From assembly GCA_964007475.1 (NCBI GenBank), contig OZ023273.1, positions 25,779,557 through 25,843,556 of the forward strand: a DNA stretch of 64,000 nt, given 5' to 3'. Every line of letters starts with the position of its first letter. Position 1 is the stretch's first letter. Source of the DNA: Hybos culiciformis. Lineage: Eukaryota > Arthropoda > Insecta > Diptera > Hybotidae. The notes below the pieces were generated by a model, which had not been told where the DNA came from, did not search any database, and was given only the letters and a program-made list of their open reading frames with translations. The translations under genes were made by a program, and so were the position numbers. Of the stretch, positions 11,058 through 23,947 are shown piece by piece.

Positions 11058-14000
11058 TTAATCTGGTAATTGTGCAATAGATAAACGTTCCATTATTGAT
11101 CCATCAATCAAAAACTCATTGGAACTTGTTAAAATATCAGTTAGTTTCAATGAATCACTACTATTTAAACTAAATGGGAAGAATGAATTAACTTTTGGTA
11201 AATGACGATAGGGACTGTTAGTCGGTGTTAAGTCATTTAAATCATCGGATTGATCGCTGTTAGATGTTTTTGCTTTTTCTGTAAAACAATCAATCATACT
11301 ATCATCCAGTTCATCAAATTCACCTGTTTCTAAAGCTCGTTGTAATTTAGATATATTACTTAATATCAATCGATGGAATAAATCAATTTGAGGAAAACCA
11401 CCATGTTTTATTTCTAAAATGGGTATCCATCGATAATAGCACTGTTCCCATACTTGTAAGTCATAAATACAGAATCTTGGCAGCAAGAAACGATCCTGTA
11501 ATATTTTTTATTGTTAATCAAAACTAAATTTTGAGAATATAAATTAAGTAGTAAAGGATTAATTAAATTATGGTTTAAATAAAAAGTATAAGTTACTAAA
11601 TGGAATAAGGTCAATCAGTCTTAATTATTATCTTACTAGTCATCAAAAAAATCGAACCTTTGGTATTGTGGAACTGTTTTGATGATTTGAATCAGTAGTT
11701 GTACTTGATGGCTTTTTAAACCCTGGGAGCAGAATTGCGTTGGGCGGTAAAGCAATTGATTTTCGATTCACTACTTCTGTCTGCCTTTTAGCATAAAATG
11801 GATTTGTAAAGAAAACTTTATCCTTTTCGGCAAATTGCTCACTCCAGTCCCAAAGAGGACGTAAAATCAATTTCAAATCCTACAATTAAAAAAAATTAAA
11901 AATTAAAATTAAACTACTTAGAGCATTGCTCACATTTAAGATTGATTTCTTAAAATTAGAATGTCCTTTATTTTCAGTGTGAATTTCTTAAATTTCTGGC
12001 TTCAATATTTTGCTGCGCCTTAGAAAGGAATGAGTAACTAACATTTTACTCATTCCTATCTAAGGCGCAGCAACTAGTTAACGGGAACCTTAGGCGATTC
12101 AGGGTGGACGTTTCTTATAATATAATCACCTAATTTTGAATTGTTAAGCAATTTTCGGATTAGTTTCGATTTTCAATTTAATTTTTTTTTTCGTAAGCAG
12201 TATGATGTTGTCTATAAATATTTTCAAAATTTTTATTTTCAACTTTCGAATAAAAGCGGCTAGAAACTGAACTGAAATTCAGTATAATTTTTAATTGTTA
12301 CCGATGTCAACAATTTGGTACTAGTAATCTAAAAAAAAAATTCTCTATACAAATTAATTAGCAGCGTAGTGCATTACGTTTCTTGGAAAAATAAAACAGC
12401 AAAAAAGCACTATTAACATAAAATATTTTAGTTGAGCTCACCCGAGTCGCATGTAAACGATCTAATTCTGTGTTGAATTGGAATGTATCGAATATAGGTA
12501 AGAATGCTGAATCCCAAACTGTAGTTAAATATGTTTGACTAAATTCAAATTCTTCAGGAAACTGTTGTAATAACTGCCATGTACAGTCTAAAAATAACAA
12601 AAGCAATGGGCTTTCTTCTTCTGGTGTAGATTCTGGTGAATTTTTGTAAAGGTGACCTAATCTGTCTGAAAAAGGATGTTCAAGCGCAACCCATTCTTTT
12701 TGTACTAAAGACTGGAAACCATCAATTGTTCGAAAATATGGATCTAATATTATTTGTGTCAATGACGATATTACACAACACATATCACGTCCAGTTTCTT
12801 CCTGGAGAACCACAGTTTTATCTCGTCGCAGGTACTCAGCTGCTTGATTTGAATACTTCAAACATAGGGCAATATACATAAGCCAACCTGTTTTTTCTAA
12901 AAGGCTCAGAAATTTGGAATCCTGAACTAAAAATTGTCTAGGACTGTCAGGTGTGCACAATTCACGCAATTTCAAATAACTTTTCCTTACACCCTGTACA
13001 CTGGGCAATAATTCACATAAATTAAAAATTTCTGGCGATTTTCTAGAGGGATCACATTTACGAACCATTTCTAAAATGATATTTTCTTTAGTTCTATCTT
13101 GAATTTCTGGTTTTAGCTCAGCCATTCGAATAAGTGAGGCTGATGGACCATAACTGAAAACCCAAAATGCACTTCGACTATTGCAAAATGATGTTGATAT
13201 TTCCAAAAATTTTTCGTTAGTACAACATTTTGGTATCACAAAATTCGGCGGTAAGGTATGTGTAGAATTTGTTGTTGTTGTTATTGTTGCAGAAAGCGAA
13301 GTTTCTTGGGGTAAAATTTGTTCAGCTGACAAAACTTTCCATTCTGTTGCACCACAACGTATCATTTCTCGGCACCAATCATTTTTATTTGTGAACATTG
13401 TTACATTTGACTTTAAAGTATTGTAATATTTTTCTCTAAAAATTCATTACGGGTTAATATTTAATTTCAAAATAAGAAATTATTTTTATATCATGGTACA
13501 TAAAGAGAAAAACACTTGTTTTTCTTTGATTCTACTATTGTAAGATATAAGGTAAGATAACATTGTGTGGGAGGAAAACCTATGGAATACTTTTCACCTA
13601 GATTGGTCGACCTATACTATCCTACCGAGGGGGGCAGACAGTTGCCCAAATGACATTTGACAATCTGACATTTGCCCACGGACATTTGACAATCTGACAT
13701 TTGCCAATCCGATATTTGAGTCCCCCGTTCCTTTTCACACCTTTTCCAAATTGAAACAAATTTATTTCCAACTTTATAGGTAAATTTTAAAAAAAAAAAA
13801 AAAGTTTTTTTGTTAGCTGAGTATAAGTTTTGTTAAACGTCAGATTGGCAAATGTCCGTGGGCATATGTCAGATTGTCAAATGTCATTTGGGCAACTGTC
13901 CGGCAATCCCTACCGAGACAGGCTTTGTCCTCCACAACGCTATCTGAATCTGAGCACCGTCAGTATTAAAATACCACGGGGACCCCGAATATTGCTACTG

Positions 14001-15080
14001 AAAGCACTTGACTTTTTTTTGAATAGCTCAGTTAAAACAACGTTGAATTGTACTGACAATTACATGGTAATATCATTAAATCCTAATTCTCTTAATTTAA
14101 AAAATACTGGGAAGTGCTAAATGTTGAAAAAATCTTACTGAAAAGCATATGAAAATGATAAATCTGGCCTCGTCAGATATGCAAACCGTGCCAACGCTGA
14201 TGCTACTACTTTACCCTGGTCTTTGGCTGTGCGTCTAAAGCTAAATTTGAGTAAACGAAAATTCTAAAAAATATAAAAAAATCAATTAAGAATTTCATAT
14301 ATAAATTAAATTAAATAATTATTAATTAAATTTATTTTATCGTCACTACTTATTTAGTTTTTTGTGCATAATATAGTGGTTAACTCGTTTTTCTTCAATC
14401 TGGATTATTAGTTTAACTTCAAAAGCTTTTAACAAATTTTTTGTTAAATATTATTCAATTTAAAAAAAAAAACAAACTTTGAAATAATCTTTGAATTTGA
14501 ATATTATTACATTTAAATATTTAAGTTTTAAATACATGAACTTGAAAAAAAAATTAAAATAAGTACCTAAATAAAAATTAATCAATATTTTACCTTGCAA
14601 ATAATATGTAAAGCTTCAATTCTAGAACTGATTTTCTGTTGTGGCATAATACGTTTTTTCTTTTTATCAACTATTTGATACATAACATCAATATTACTCA
14701 ATGTTACGTCATTTTTCCCCAAGAAAACATTATCTTGATATGAACCTTGCTCCTTAAATTTTATTAAAATAAAATTATTTTGATAAAAGTTTAAAAGTGA
14801 AAATTCCGATTATATTCCTAATAACTTACATCGTCTATGTTATATGGAATAAATGACAATCTAAAGTTTGTAACAAATAATATACCAGCTATACCCTCGT
14901 TCTCATCATCTTCGGATACCTTAGATGTTGGTGGAAACATATGAACATCTGCTGAAACTGATTGCAATTCTCCTAAAATTTGAAAATCAAAATTTAATAG
15001 GAAGACAAAATTTTATAAAAACGAAAAATTTAGCACATACCTAATAGTAATTTTGGCTTAATTTTCTCACCATTTACAGC
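11058..15080 (-). CDS. Myotubularin-related pseudophosphatase (MTMR10/11/12 group), first exon missing
   Basis: Seven minus-strand exons join in frame: 15080-15041, 14972-14830, 14752-14594, 14263-14215, 13433-12442, 11879-11658 and 11495-11058 (stop TAA), 680 codons. The start of the large exon rests on a weak GAG acceptor chosen for phase. The order is a PH-GRAM region (ILFVTNFRLSFIPYN, ALHIICK, NFRLLKFSFRR), a myotubularin catalytic-like domain (DPYFRTIDGFQSLVQKEW, PLLLLFLDCTWQLL) and a C-terminal segment with LRPLWDWSEQF. Where active myotubularins have CSDGWDR, this protein has QEETGRD, so catalytic Cys and Arg are both lost, as in vertebrate MTMR10/12. Such proteins act with active myotubularins on PI3P and PI(3,5)P2 at endosomal membranes; that role is inferred from the family. 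The N-terminus upstream of AVNGEKIKPKLLLGE was not found and should lie right of 15,080. The intron after the fourth listed exon carries a transposon. Confidence 0.92.
12011..12072. repeat. Near-perfect 62-nt hairpin (27-bp stem, 8-nt loop)
   Basis: TGCTGCGCCTTAGA...AATGAGTAA is followed after ctaacatt by its reverse complement with one mismatch (26 of 27 pairs). It lies in an intron of the MTMR10-like gene (11,880-12,441) and is far less AT-rich than its flanks. A minimal MITE is most likely; a hairpin RNA is possible. Confidence 0.75.
13630..13909. mobile_element. Foldback DNA transposon with internal repeats (GG-end, 8-9 bp TSD)
   Basis: The left end GGGGGCAGACAGTTGCCC and the inverted right end GGATTGCCGGACAGTTGCCC continue into long shared arms built from repeated tgacatttg / gacaatctgacat units. 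CTACCGAG flanks both sides (13,622-13,629 and 13,910-13,917); the preceding C also matches, so the duplication is 8 or 9 bp. The centre is AT-rich and has no coding sequence. The ends and duplication length fit Merlin-type elements, but hAT-like cannot be excluded. It lies in an intron of the MTMR10-like gene. Confidence 0.8.
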
Positions 15081-18000
15081 CTGAAATGAAATTAAAATAA
15101 AAATTATAATAGTTGGTGATATCCAGTTTGCCGTTCGGTCTTTTTTTTTTTAAAACAAAAATGGCCTAAGTAGAAAACCACTTAAAAAATCAATTCTTCC
15201 TATATCAGGAATGAATGCAGATGAAATTTTATATATTACAGAAAATTTATAAGCAGAACTAAGAGAAATATTCTGATCATTAAATTGTTTAGATACCATA
15301 AAATGCGTTTCGTAATATGTAGAACAAGAGATAGTTACATATAAAAATTATTTATGTACCAAATTAATAGCCAAGGAATATAAATTATATAAGTAGTCGT
15401 GCATAAGATAGTGATACCTAATCAGAATAAAAATTAGCAGCAATAATTCAAACGTAATTTAAGGTAAGGTAAGTAGGTATTTTTAAAAATATTTCGGTTT
15501 GTTTAATCAAAATAAAAATTGATTTTTTAAGCCTATTTGAAAAATAATAATAAAGAGGAGGAAATGCATATTTATTTTTAAATGCAAAAAAAGTAAAATA
15601 AAAACATAAAAAAGCTAGACCAAATTAGGAATACCTACGAAAAATAAAAAAATGAAAAAAACAAAACTGTTAAGTGGTATATCCGGAATAACATTATTAT
15701 TGTAAAGAAAACTATTAATAATGAAATTTATCAACAACAGTCGAGAAAAAAAAAAGTATGAAATACAATAACCAGGCTAACCAGGTAGGTAGATTCCTGT
15801 ACTTTTGTACTTGGGAAGAGGACAAAATTTGATCGGAAAAAACAGGATTCCCAGTATCTACCTAATTAAAAAAAAAAGATCAGATCGAGATCGATGTGAT
15901 ACTGCCCTAGACCCCTAGAGATTTGGGTGAAACTTGGTGGGGGGATGGAAGTAGAAGGTACCTACCCAAAAATCCAAAATCGAAAATCGTTATTTTCTTC
16001 CCCTGATTCCTACCTTATTTTCAGAAAAGTGGTAGAGGAGGTGTCTCAGAAGGAGAAGGGGTAAGGCTGACTCAGAACGAGAGGGGTAGTGGGGTACGGG
16101 CGGTTTTCGATTTTGTGGGTTTTGGGCACTGCCTCCGAGATCGATTGTTTCCTTATTCAAAAAATTTCATATTTTTTATTTCTGGATTTTAGTTCTGGAC
16201 CTTCTGGTGACACAAGTTTGTTCGAAAAAATTTTGAGAATTTTTTTTTTTATTGGAAAAATGAAAAATTAAAACAAAAAAAAATTTTATTTATTTATAAT
16301 TTTATATTCTCCAAACCTTATTTGAGAAATTGACATAGCTCGTAAAATTTGAAACATTTTTTTGTTTTGAAATTGGAGTTCCACCATCGCCACCGGTCAG
16401 CATTTTTTTTTTTTTTTTTCAATACTTAATTTTCTTCTTCTTTTTTTTTTGTTTGTGAAAATTCAATGATCTGCCCCAAATTTTTTTCTTTTGTTTTTCT
16501 TTTTTATTTTTGAAAATTCCGAAGCATTTTCTTTTGTGGTGATTAAAAATAATAAAAAAAAATTTCCTTTTTTTTAATTTTCACTTCGATCGTTTTTATT
16601 TAAAAAAAAAAAAACATTATTTTTGGAGGATTTAATTATTTTATTTTTCTTTAAAATTTATTTTATTTTTAATTTTTAAGAAAAAAGCAGAAAAAATGAT
16701 GATAAAAATTTCTTTAAAAAAAATATCTTTTTATTTTATTTTTCAATAGACCACGAAAATGAAATTTCGTTCATTATATTTATTGATGACAGCATGACAG
16801 CGGCTCAAGTGTTTCCATTTTAAGTGAATAAACACAGTTCAACAAAAAAAACGTTAAATTAAAAATAATAACAAAACAGAATTCCCTGCTATTTTCCTAT
16901 AGGGGAAAAATGTTATTTTTAATTTTACAAAATATGAAATTATCGTAAGAAATTCTGGAACTGATATTTTTGTAAAATGTTACAGGAAAATAGGTATGAT
17001 AATCTTGTAATTTTATTGTTAATTTGAGTGAATTTCTAATTGTGAATATCCCCCATGTAATGCGGGCCATACACGGTCCAACTTGGTTGTACAACATGTT
17101 GACAACAAGTTGTACGTTTTTACAAACATGATACAACTCGAAATTAAAATTTTTATATTTTTTGCCAACCAACTTCCAACCGTCAAATTGGTCGGCCAAC
17201 AAGTTGTCAACTTGTCCACACACGATACAACTTGCCATGTTGTCAACATGTTGTACAACCAAGTTGGACGGTGTATGGGCCGCATAAGAATATACATCTC
17301 CACAATGCAGTTAGCACATCGATAAGCTCGAAATCCAAAAATTTTATAGTTCTTATTAGTTATGACATTCTATCTCTGAGTTCAGAATATAATTTAAAAA
17401 AATTAAGTGATAGAAACATTTATATTTTAAGTCTTTTATTCATCCAGTGCTCAATGCAAGACAACTAACTATAATTACACATTATAAATTATTTTGGCCA
17501 TACACCTATTTATTCATTTATGTATTTATATAAGTAGCTAACAGTATATTTACTAATTATTAAAAGACTTGATCTAGAAGAGCTTAAAATATTTCACAGA
17601 AGATTTTTAAAGTGCTCGATGTGAGCCTAGACGAAATAGTTTATGGATGTGAGAAGACTCAATATTAGTCAAAGGTTTGAAACCTTAAATCAATCACGTT
17701 AGGAATGCAGTGTCGTTTACAACTGATCAAATTGTCAAGATTCAAAATACGATGATTAGATTAGATTCCATTGACTTCTCAGCAGGATTAATTTTCATCA
17801 TATACCATCTAGCTTGCTAGAAATTTTAGAGACTGTACCGTAATTTTGATTATTTGTAATGTAAAACAAACTACATACGTACATATCTAGATACCTACTT
17901 AAATATTTTATTTTTGTATATAGATAGAGAGAATTGTTAAATGATGTCTAAGTCAGTAAGTATACATTTGAACTATTTTCACATATATTATGTACGTAAA

Positions 18001-19535
18001 GGAATTTTATATTGTAGGTATATTTTTTAAAAAATGTAAAAAAAATATAGGTACAAATGATTTTGAAGCACTTTGGATCCATAAAGTTGACATAAGTTAA
18101 TATAAAATATAGCGTAGTTCAAAAAATCTCAATGTAAGGTATTTGTGTACCTATTCCCTGAAAGCATTAATCGGGTCAAAAACAATTTTGATTTTCTTTT
18201 TATTACGGACGAAAAGGGTTTGCTTTGTGAGTTAGTTAAGTAAACTTATTGATCTCTAGGTTTGCATTTGTTCTGTTTGCATACGAAATTGTGTTATATG
18301 ATCTGATTTATGATGTTATACCACAGACTAATATAACTCTTTAACAGACTAACAAAAGTGAATATTTTTTGGTCCAAAGAAAATAATCGCAATTTAATAA
18401 TACTTACATTTTGTCTAAAAATTCCGATGCTAAGTAATATTAAAAATAAAAATAATTTAAACCCATGAAGTCAAAAATTGAAAAATATTGAAACAATGGT
18501 ATAGTGTTGATTGATCATAAAAGTTTGATAAACAATTATACACACTTTCACCACATATATCTTTTTGCATCTACATATTTGTAATTATGTTATTTTTTTA
18601 AAGTTTAAAATATTCTGAAACTTTTAGTTTTATCTCTAACAATATTGAGATTTTTTTCTATTTTAAACTCGGATAAGAAAAAAAAATATCATGTTTGAAA
18701 AATTCTTAAAGCCCTTTAACGGCGCACAAAAGTAATAATTCAATTTTTTTTTTTTTTATTACCATAATATAAAACTAATATCAAATTTTTAAGTCACAGT
18801 TACGTACATAAAAATTAATCGTAAAATTATATCGCAATCAATCATATTTTATTATTAACAAAAATATACAATTGTAATAAAATTAAATATGAACTTCCAG
18901 TTTTTTATCCTCTCCAGCGCAAATTTTTATGACTTAAATAATAATAATGTTTAGTCAATAAGGAATTCTTATTTTCTCTAGCTTCCATTAATCTAACCTC
19001 GATAATTTTATGAGACAGATATATTTAATTTAGTATTCAATGCCACATCACATACTTCTGCTGACAAGTATACCTATGAGACGAGATTTTATATAATTAT
19101 TATATATTTTCTTTTTTATCGATGAAATCTTAAGCAATATGATATGATGCCTAACAAATGAACTTTACCTAGGGTTGGTTTATTTTGAATTCAACAGTCG
19201 TAATGAAGAACAAAAACAAGTTTTTGATAACAGTATCTGATTCGAGAAAAAATTAAAAGAAATTATTAATTCATTCTGCATTCCTTATTTATTTGATAAT
19301 CAAAGTCAATAATATAAATTTATCTTAATTTTAAATAATCTTTAGGTTATATTTTATTTATAACTCAAATTGGGATGCAAAACTAAAAAGAAATAAGATT
19401 ATTTGTTTGTTAAAGTAACATTCATTAAATGGAATTTTTTGTTTACTGTTGATTTTTATTATCAATTTTTTTTTACATCATAAAGTAAAAAAAAAAAAAG
19501 TGGTTTTATAATCTTAAGACTTTTTTTATATAAAT
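15081..19535. other. Non-coding interval between the MTMR10-like gene and SET
   Basis: This interval should contain the promoter and first exon(s) of the MTMR10-like gene, which I could not locate. About 15,880-16,150 is unusually GC-rich for this window (gggggatggaagtagaagg, gagaggggtagtggggtacg) and may be an old repeat. GTAGGTA-type motifs recur around 15,470-15,960. A Harbinger-like MITE lies at 17,061. The rest is AT-rich with no coding signal. Confidence 0.6.
17061..17284. mobile_element. PIF/Harbinger-like MITE, 224 bp
   Basis: Long inverted arms: TGCGGGCCATACACGGTCCA on the left; the reverse complement of the right end begins TGCGGCCCATACACCGTCCA. Similarity runs through ACTTGGTTGTACAACATGTTGACAAC. 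TAA lies directly outside both ends (17,058-17,060 and 17,285-17,287), as expected for the 3-bp TWA targets of PIF/Harbinger elements. The apparent reading frames here are by-products of the inverted repeat. Confidence 0.8.
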
Positions 19536-22500
19536 TTATTTATCGTTTTGCGCTTCCTCGTCTTCCTCTGAAAAAAAGAAAAAAAAGAACATATTAGTAT
19601 TTGATTTTTAAATGAAACTAATAAGATGAACCGTTGTCAAATCTTTAGAATGTGTAAATCTTATTAAATAAACTTGATTTGTTAACTATGCCTGTAATCA
19701 TTTTTTTTTTTCACATTTTAATCAAATTAGCAGACTATTCATGAGGTAGATGGTTCAACAAGGATAAATTTTCATGAACTAAATTGAGCAGGGAGGCTAT
19801 TATTAATAATGATAGAACGTGTAAAAATCTTACGGAAATCCTATTCTCAAATTTTATTTTAATGAAACAGAGAATATGATTTTCTTTAGATTTTTACTTT
19901 CGATCATAATTCATAACCCCCCCTACTAATTTACAAATTAATAATATCCTCAGTTAATTTTTAAATTAATTCATTGAATATATTAAGAAGTTTAATTACC
20001 ATCTTCATCAAAATTTTCTTCGTCCATAATTTCTTCTTCAGCCTCATCTTCATCTTCAGCTTCTTCTGGTTCTACTTCAATATCAGGAACTAAATAATAT
20101 TGAAGTGGATTCGGCCATAAATCATCCTTAATTAACTCAGCAATTTCATCATTTACTGGATCACTATTATCAGTAAACCAATCGAAAAATGTTTTATACT
20201 CCAAATTACGCTTTTTCTTATTATTAAATGGTTTTTGTAATAATTGCTTCAACAAATTTTTTCCCTCCTTCCAATTAATTGTTGTGCTTGTTGATTTTGG
20301 ACCTTCCCCTTCGTCTGCAAAAAAAAAATATTTTTTAATTAATCTTATTATATTTACAATATTAAAAACAAACATAAAACAATATCACGCATTCAGCCTC
20401 TAATTTAAAATATATTTTGCTTAATTTAGATAATTTTTGCACTGTTTAATCATTTCTATTGAAGAAATGGTTTGATCTTGTTGTTATTCAGGAAGTTTCG
20501 CGATATTACAATTGTCTGAGTTTTTTTATTAATTAGTTTTCTTAGGGTATTGAAGTATTTTTTTTTGATTATTTTGTAAGGCCTATCTCTAGGTATATAA
20601 TAATTTGTTTAGGCTTGATATAAAAACTAAGTTGTATTAAATAAAATTAAATATAAATTTAAAATTCACTTTGAAATTAAAGTGATAAATAAGTAATACA
20701 AAAAAAATTACGAATTTGTTATAGTTTAAAATTTGATAAATAAAATAACAAAAACATTTTAAATTTATTTCCTTTTACTAACGATATCTTTTCCTCACGA
20801 TTCTTCTTCTCTCTCAAGATTCTGGCTTTAACTCTACAAAATTACGTTTTTTTAATCGAGATAAGATCTAACATTTATTTTATCCATTTTACGTATTAAT
20901 ATTCACAACTTAAATTTGAATAAGTACGTCACAATTTTATTTCGAATTTCATAATGTTGACATAATAAAATAAACAAATTCAGAGGAATAACAAAAATGT
21001 TTTTACTAAATATTATTTTGACGTCAGGGATGAAAACCCCTCTTTTTCGTGGTATACCTATGACTCGTAAGAGAAAACATTTCGAATACTTTTTGGTTGT
21101 TTTTTTATTTTTCTCAGTTTCTTTTAACCCTTCCATCTAGGAAAGCCAAGTTTATTTAAAAGTTTAGTCTTTCAAACGACAGTTCAACTAACTATGACTT
21201 TTAACTATACATATGATATAACAATATATCACTACAATAGGTAGATATATACAACAAACTTACTTGCTGTTCCCAAATGAAACTCTTTAGTTAAGACTTT
21301 GTTTTCAAAATATGGATTCTCATCAAAGGTGTAATTGATACGATATCCAGATTTTATATCTTCGAATTCTTCAACTTCCAATTTATTCAAAAAATGTAGA
21401 CATTCTTCTTCTTCTTCATCTAAAATGCCAGATACTTGAGGATGATTGATAAACTAAAATTGAAAGAATTTTATTTAAATAAATACACAATATAAAAAAA
21501 AAAAATAATAATAATTTGTAAGATGCCAAACATTATTAAACAAATTAACTACGCAATTTTTGTTTGTTATTAATTTACAAGGGACCTTGTTTTATGAACT
21601 CTCAACTCAATTTCTTCGTATGGTTTTTCTGAAATTTCAGATATCCACTTTAAATTCCTTCCTTCGCAAATACCTATCTTATCATCAGATTAATAAAAGT
21701 GAAATTATGAAATTTTTTTTTTATATAAAATGCATTTTTTTGTTTTACCTAATGGAACAAGCAAAACACAACACTATTTGTTTATTTTTAGATATTAGGT
21801 ATTTTATTAAAATTTTACGATGGCGTAAAAATCACAATAAATAAACAAAAAAAAATTAAACTAAGAATATTGTTTTCATCAATGAAAAATATATCGTGAC
21901 CTTGAACTTTTCCTTTGGACTGGGGTGAAAAAACAATTAAAGAATATTTAAATAAATAAATAAATTTAAATAAAATTTTAATTTGATAACTAATCATAAA
22001 ATATTGTTTATTTTTTTCTTCTTTTAATCATAAAATACCTACCTAATTATTTCTTTTTATAAAAAAAAAAAGAAAAAAAAAAACTTTTCTTGGTTATAGA
22101 GAAATCTAAACGAAAGCATGTTTTCAATTTTGTTGTGAAGATACAAAAAAAATCTAGCTGTTATTAAAAATAAAAAAAGATTGGAATAAATCTGCAATTA
22201 AAAATTATAACAAAGTAAAAACTATGTTTGGATCATTAATTTTTTATTATTTGTTTAAAATTAAGAGTTCAGATTTTTCGTAGGTTAGGTTGTTAGGTAG
22301 GTTAGTAGATGTATATATGTATATTGCAATTGAAAATAAAAATAATAAATAAATAAAAACTAGGTACAGTCATCAGTGAGTCGATATAAAAAAAAAAAAA
22401 TATATTTTTTTTTTATATTCAATTCAAATCATGAAGGAAAAAAGAAATATACACAATGCCGTTGAATGAAAATTAAGCAGTCTTTTAAAATTCTGATTTC

Positions 22501-23625
22501 CTCCACTAGTAAATTAATTAATGAATAAAAATATCCCTTACAACAGGAAGGTAACCTGTATATACCTACCAACCAACCTAAGTATTGCCTACTTTTGCTC
22601 TAGAAAATAAAATTAAAAAGAGATATCTTTTATCATCATTAATTAGATAGCCTACCTAGGTAGGTATTAAAATTTACCTACAATTACATTTTGTTTCGAA
22701 AAACTTTTTTGATTGATTGCGTACCGAGTTCTATTTTTAAATTCTGTAATTCAGAACTTGTAACTGAAGTTAAGATTTATTGTTTCCGTCTATGGTATAA
22801 ACAATACATCATAGTTAGGTATCTATCTATCGAGTATACGGCAGGTGGTTATAGTAGGTAGGTAGGTACTTATCAACATCATTATTATAAAGAATTACCA
22901 GAACTCCGGTAGTTAGTTATGGATTATGGATCAGGTTGTAGGTAGATTAATAGGTAAAAAGGTAACTCGTAAAAATTTCTTTACTTTACACATTTGTTCA
23001 AGAGGATACCGAGGTATAGCAAATACTGTCAAAGTTAGTAAAAATTTTAAGCGTCGTTAATAATATTGACTATTAGCAACATTTAACACAATAAATTGTA
23101 ATTATTATTCACCAAGATAGCAACGTACCTTTTTAAATAATATGTATAAATAATTATTAAAAATTTTGGAATCAATTGCATTTCATTGTTTTTTTTTATT
23201 TTGAAAAATCAAGCAAGCAGCGAGCAAATGTAAAATTTGAGTCGACTGCTTGGAAATTTCGCGGCATTGTTTTTTTTTTTAAAGGAAGCCTACATATAAA
23301 AAAAAATATGGAGGACCGGCAAAAAAAAAAATTCACTTTTATGAAAATATATTCCCACAATTATTTTTCTTTTTTAATTCAAAAAACTTACAGCAGTTAT
23401 CCAAAAATTTGGAATTTTCTTTGTTAATTCATTTCGACGCTCGTAATGAGGTTTCCGCAGTTTGTTATATTTCTGTTCGACTTTTAATATTTCTTCTGAT
23501 GCCTTTTCATTTAAAGCGTCAATTTCATTTTGGCACGAGTCAATTAACTCTAATGCCTCAGATTCATCTTCGTTGGCGCCTTCAGCACCTTCCGATACTT
23601 TTGGACGTTTTGCTGGTGTCGACAT
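19536..23625 (-). CDS. Set: Protein SET (NAP-family histone chaperone / PP2A inhibitor)
   Basis: Four exons join in frame: 23625-23392 (ATG), 21453-21264, 20314-20000 and 19567-19536 (stop TAA), 256 residues. All introns are GT-AG. The N-terminus [16 protein letters not shown] carries a basic nuclear-import-like stretch. The dimerisation helix follows ([20 protein letters not shown], then [20 protein letters not shown]). The NAP earmuff domain then runs through [31 protein letters not shown] and [11 protein letters not shown]. The protein ends in an acidic tail ([13 protein letters not shown] and beyond). SET is a nuclear and cytosolic histone chaperone, an inhibitor of histone acetylation (INHAT complex) and of PP2A. 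Length and architecture match the animal family. It is transcribed away from Max, and the 5' spacer holds a transposon whose near end is about 320 bp upstream of the start codon. Confidence 0.94.
19792..19925. repeat. Foldback repeat family, copy 3
   Basis: Lies in the last intron of SET. The centre matches copy 1 (aaaatcttacggaaatcctattctc here, acataggaaaatcctattctc in copy 1), and the right arm (cgatcataattcataacccc) matches copies 1 and 2. The left arm is aataatgatagaacg. Three dispersed copies in 18 kb suggest a common small element in this genome. Confidence 0.5.
22267..22960. repeat. GTAGGTA / TAGG-rich degenerate simple repeats
   Basis: Several short blocks of TAGG, GGTA and TACCTAC occur in the large SET intron, such as gttaggtaggttagtag near 22,290 and gtaggtaggtaggtactt near 22,855. 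They are short, irregular and on both strands, so they read as degenerate microsatellites. Confidence 0.55.
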
Positions 23626-23947
23626 TCTTTTTTTTTTTTATTTTTAATTAAATTAAAATTTATAGAACTTTGTAAAATTAATTCTTTTTATTAATTTTCT
23701 TTTTATTTCAACAGAAAAAAAAAACCTCCGCGTCAGTACAATTCACTTTAGTTTTTTTTAGTTAGAGAAAAAACACACATTCAATTCAACGAATATTCGC
23801 AAAAATTCGGATAACCGAGTCCGATGACGACCGGTAAATATGAATGCTTTTTTAACGAATACGTGTGAGCGACATGGACATAGAACAATAAATACATAGA
23901 AGAATAAATACCAAGACGGGTAATCAATTGGATAATAATAATTTTCT

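Noticed and set aside
17019..17468. Several overlapping open frames on both strands
   Set aside because: They lie in the Harbinger-like inverted repeat; the same sequence read in both arms creates mirrored frames.
22270..22310. TTAGG-containing stretch, possible interstitial telomere
   Set aside because: Only a few irregular TTAGG units mixed with TAGG and GTAGG; too short and degenerate.
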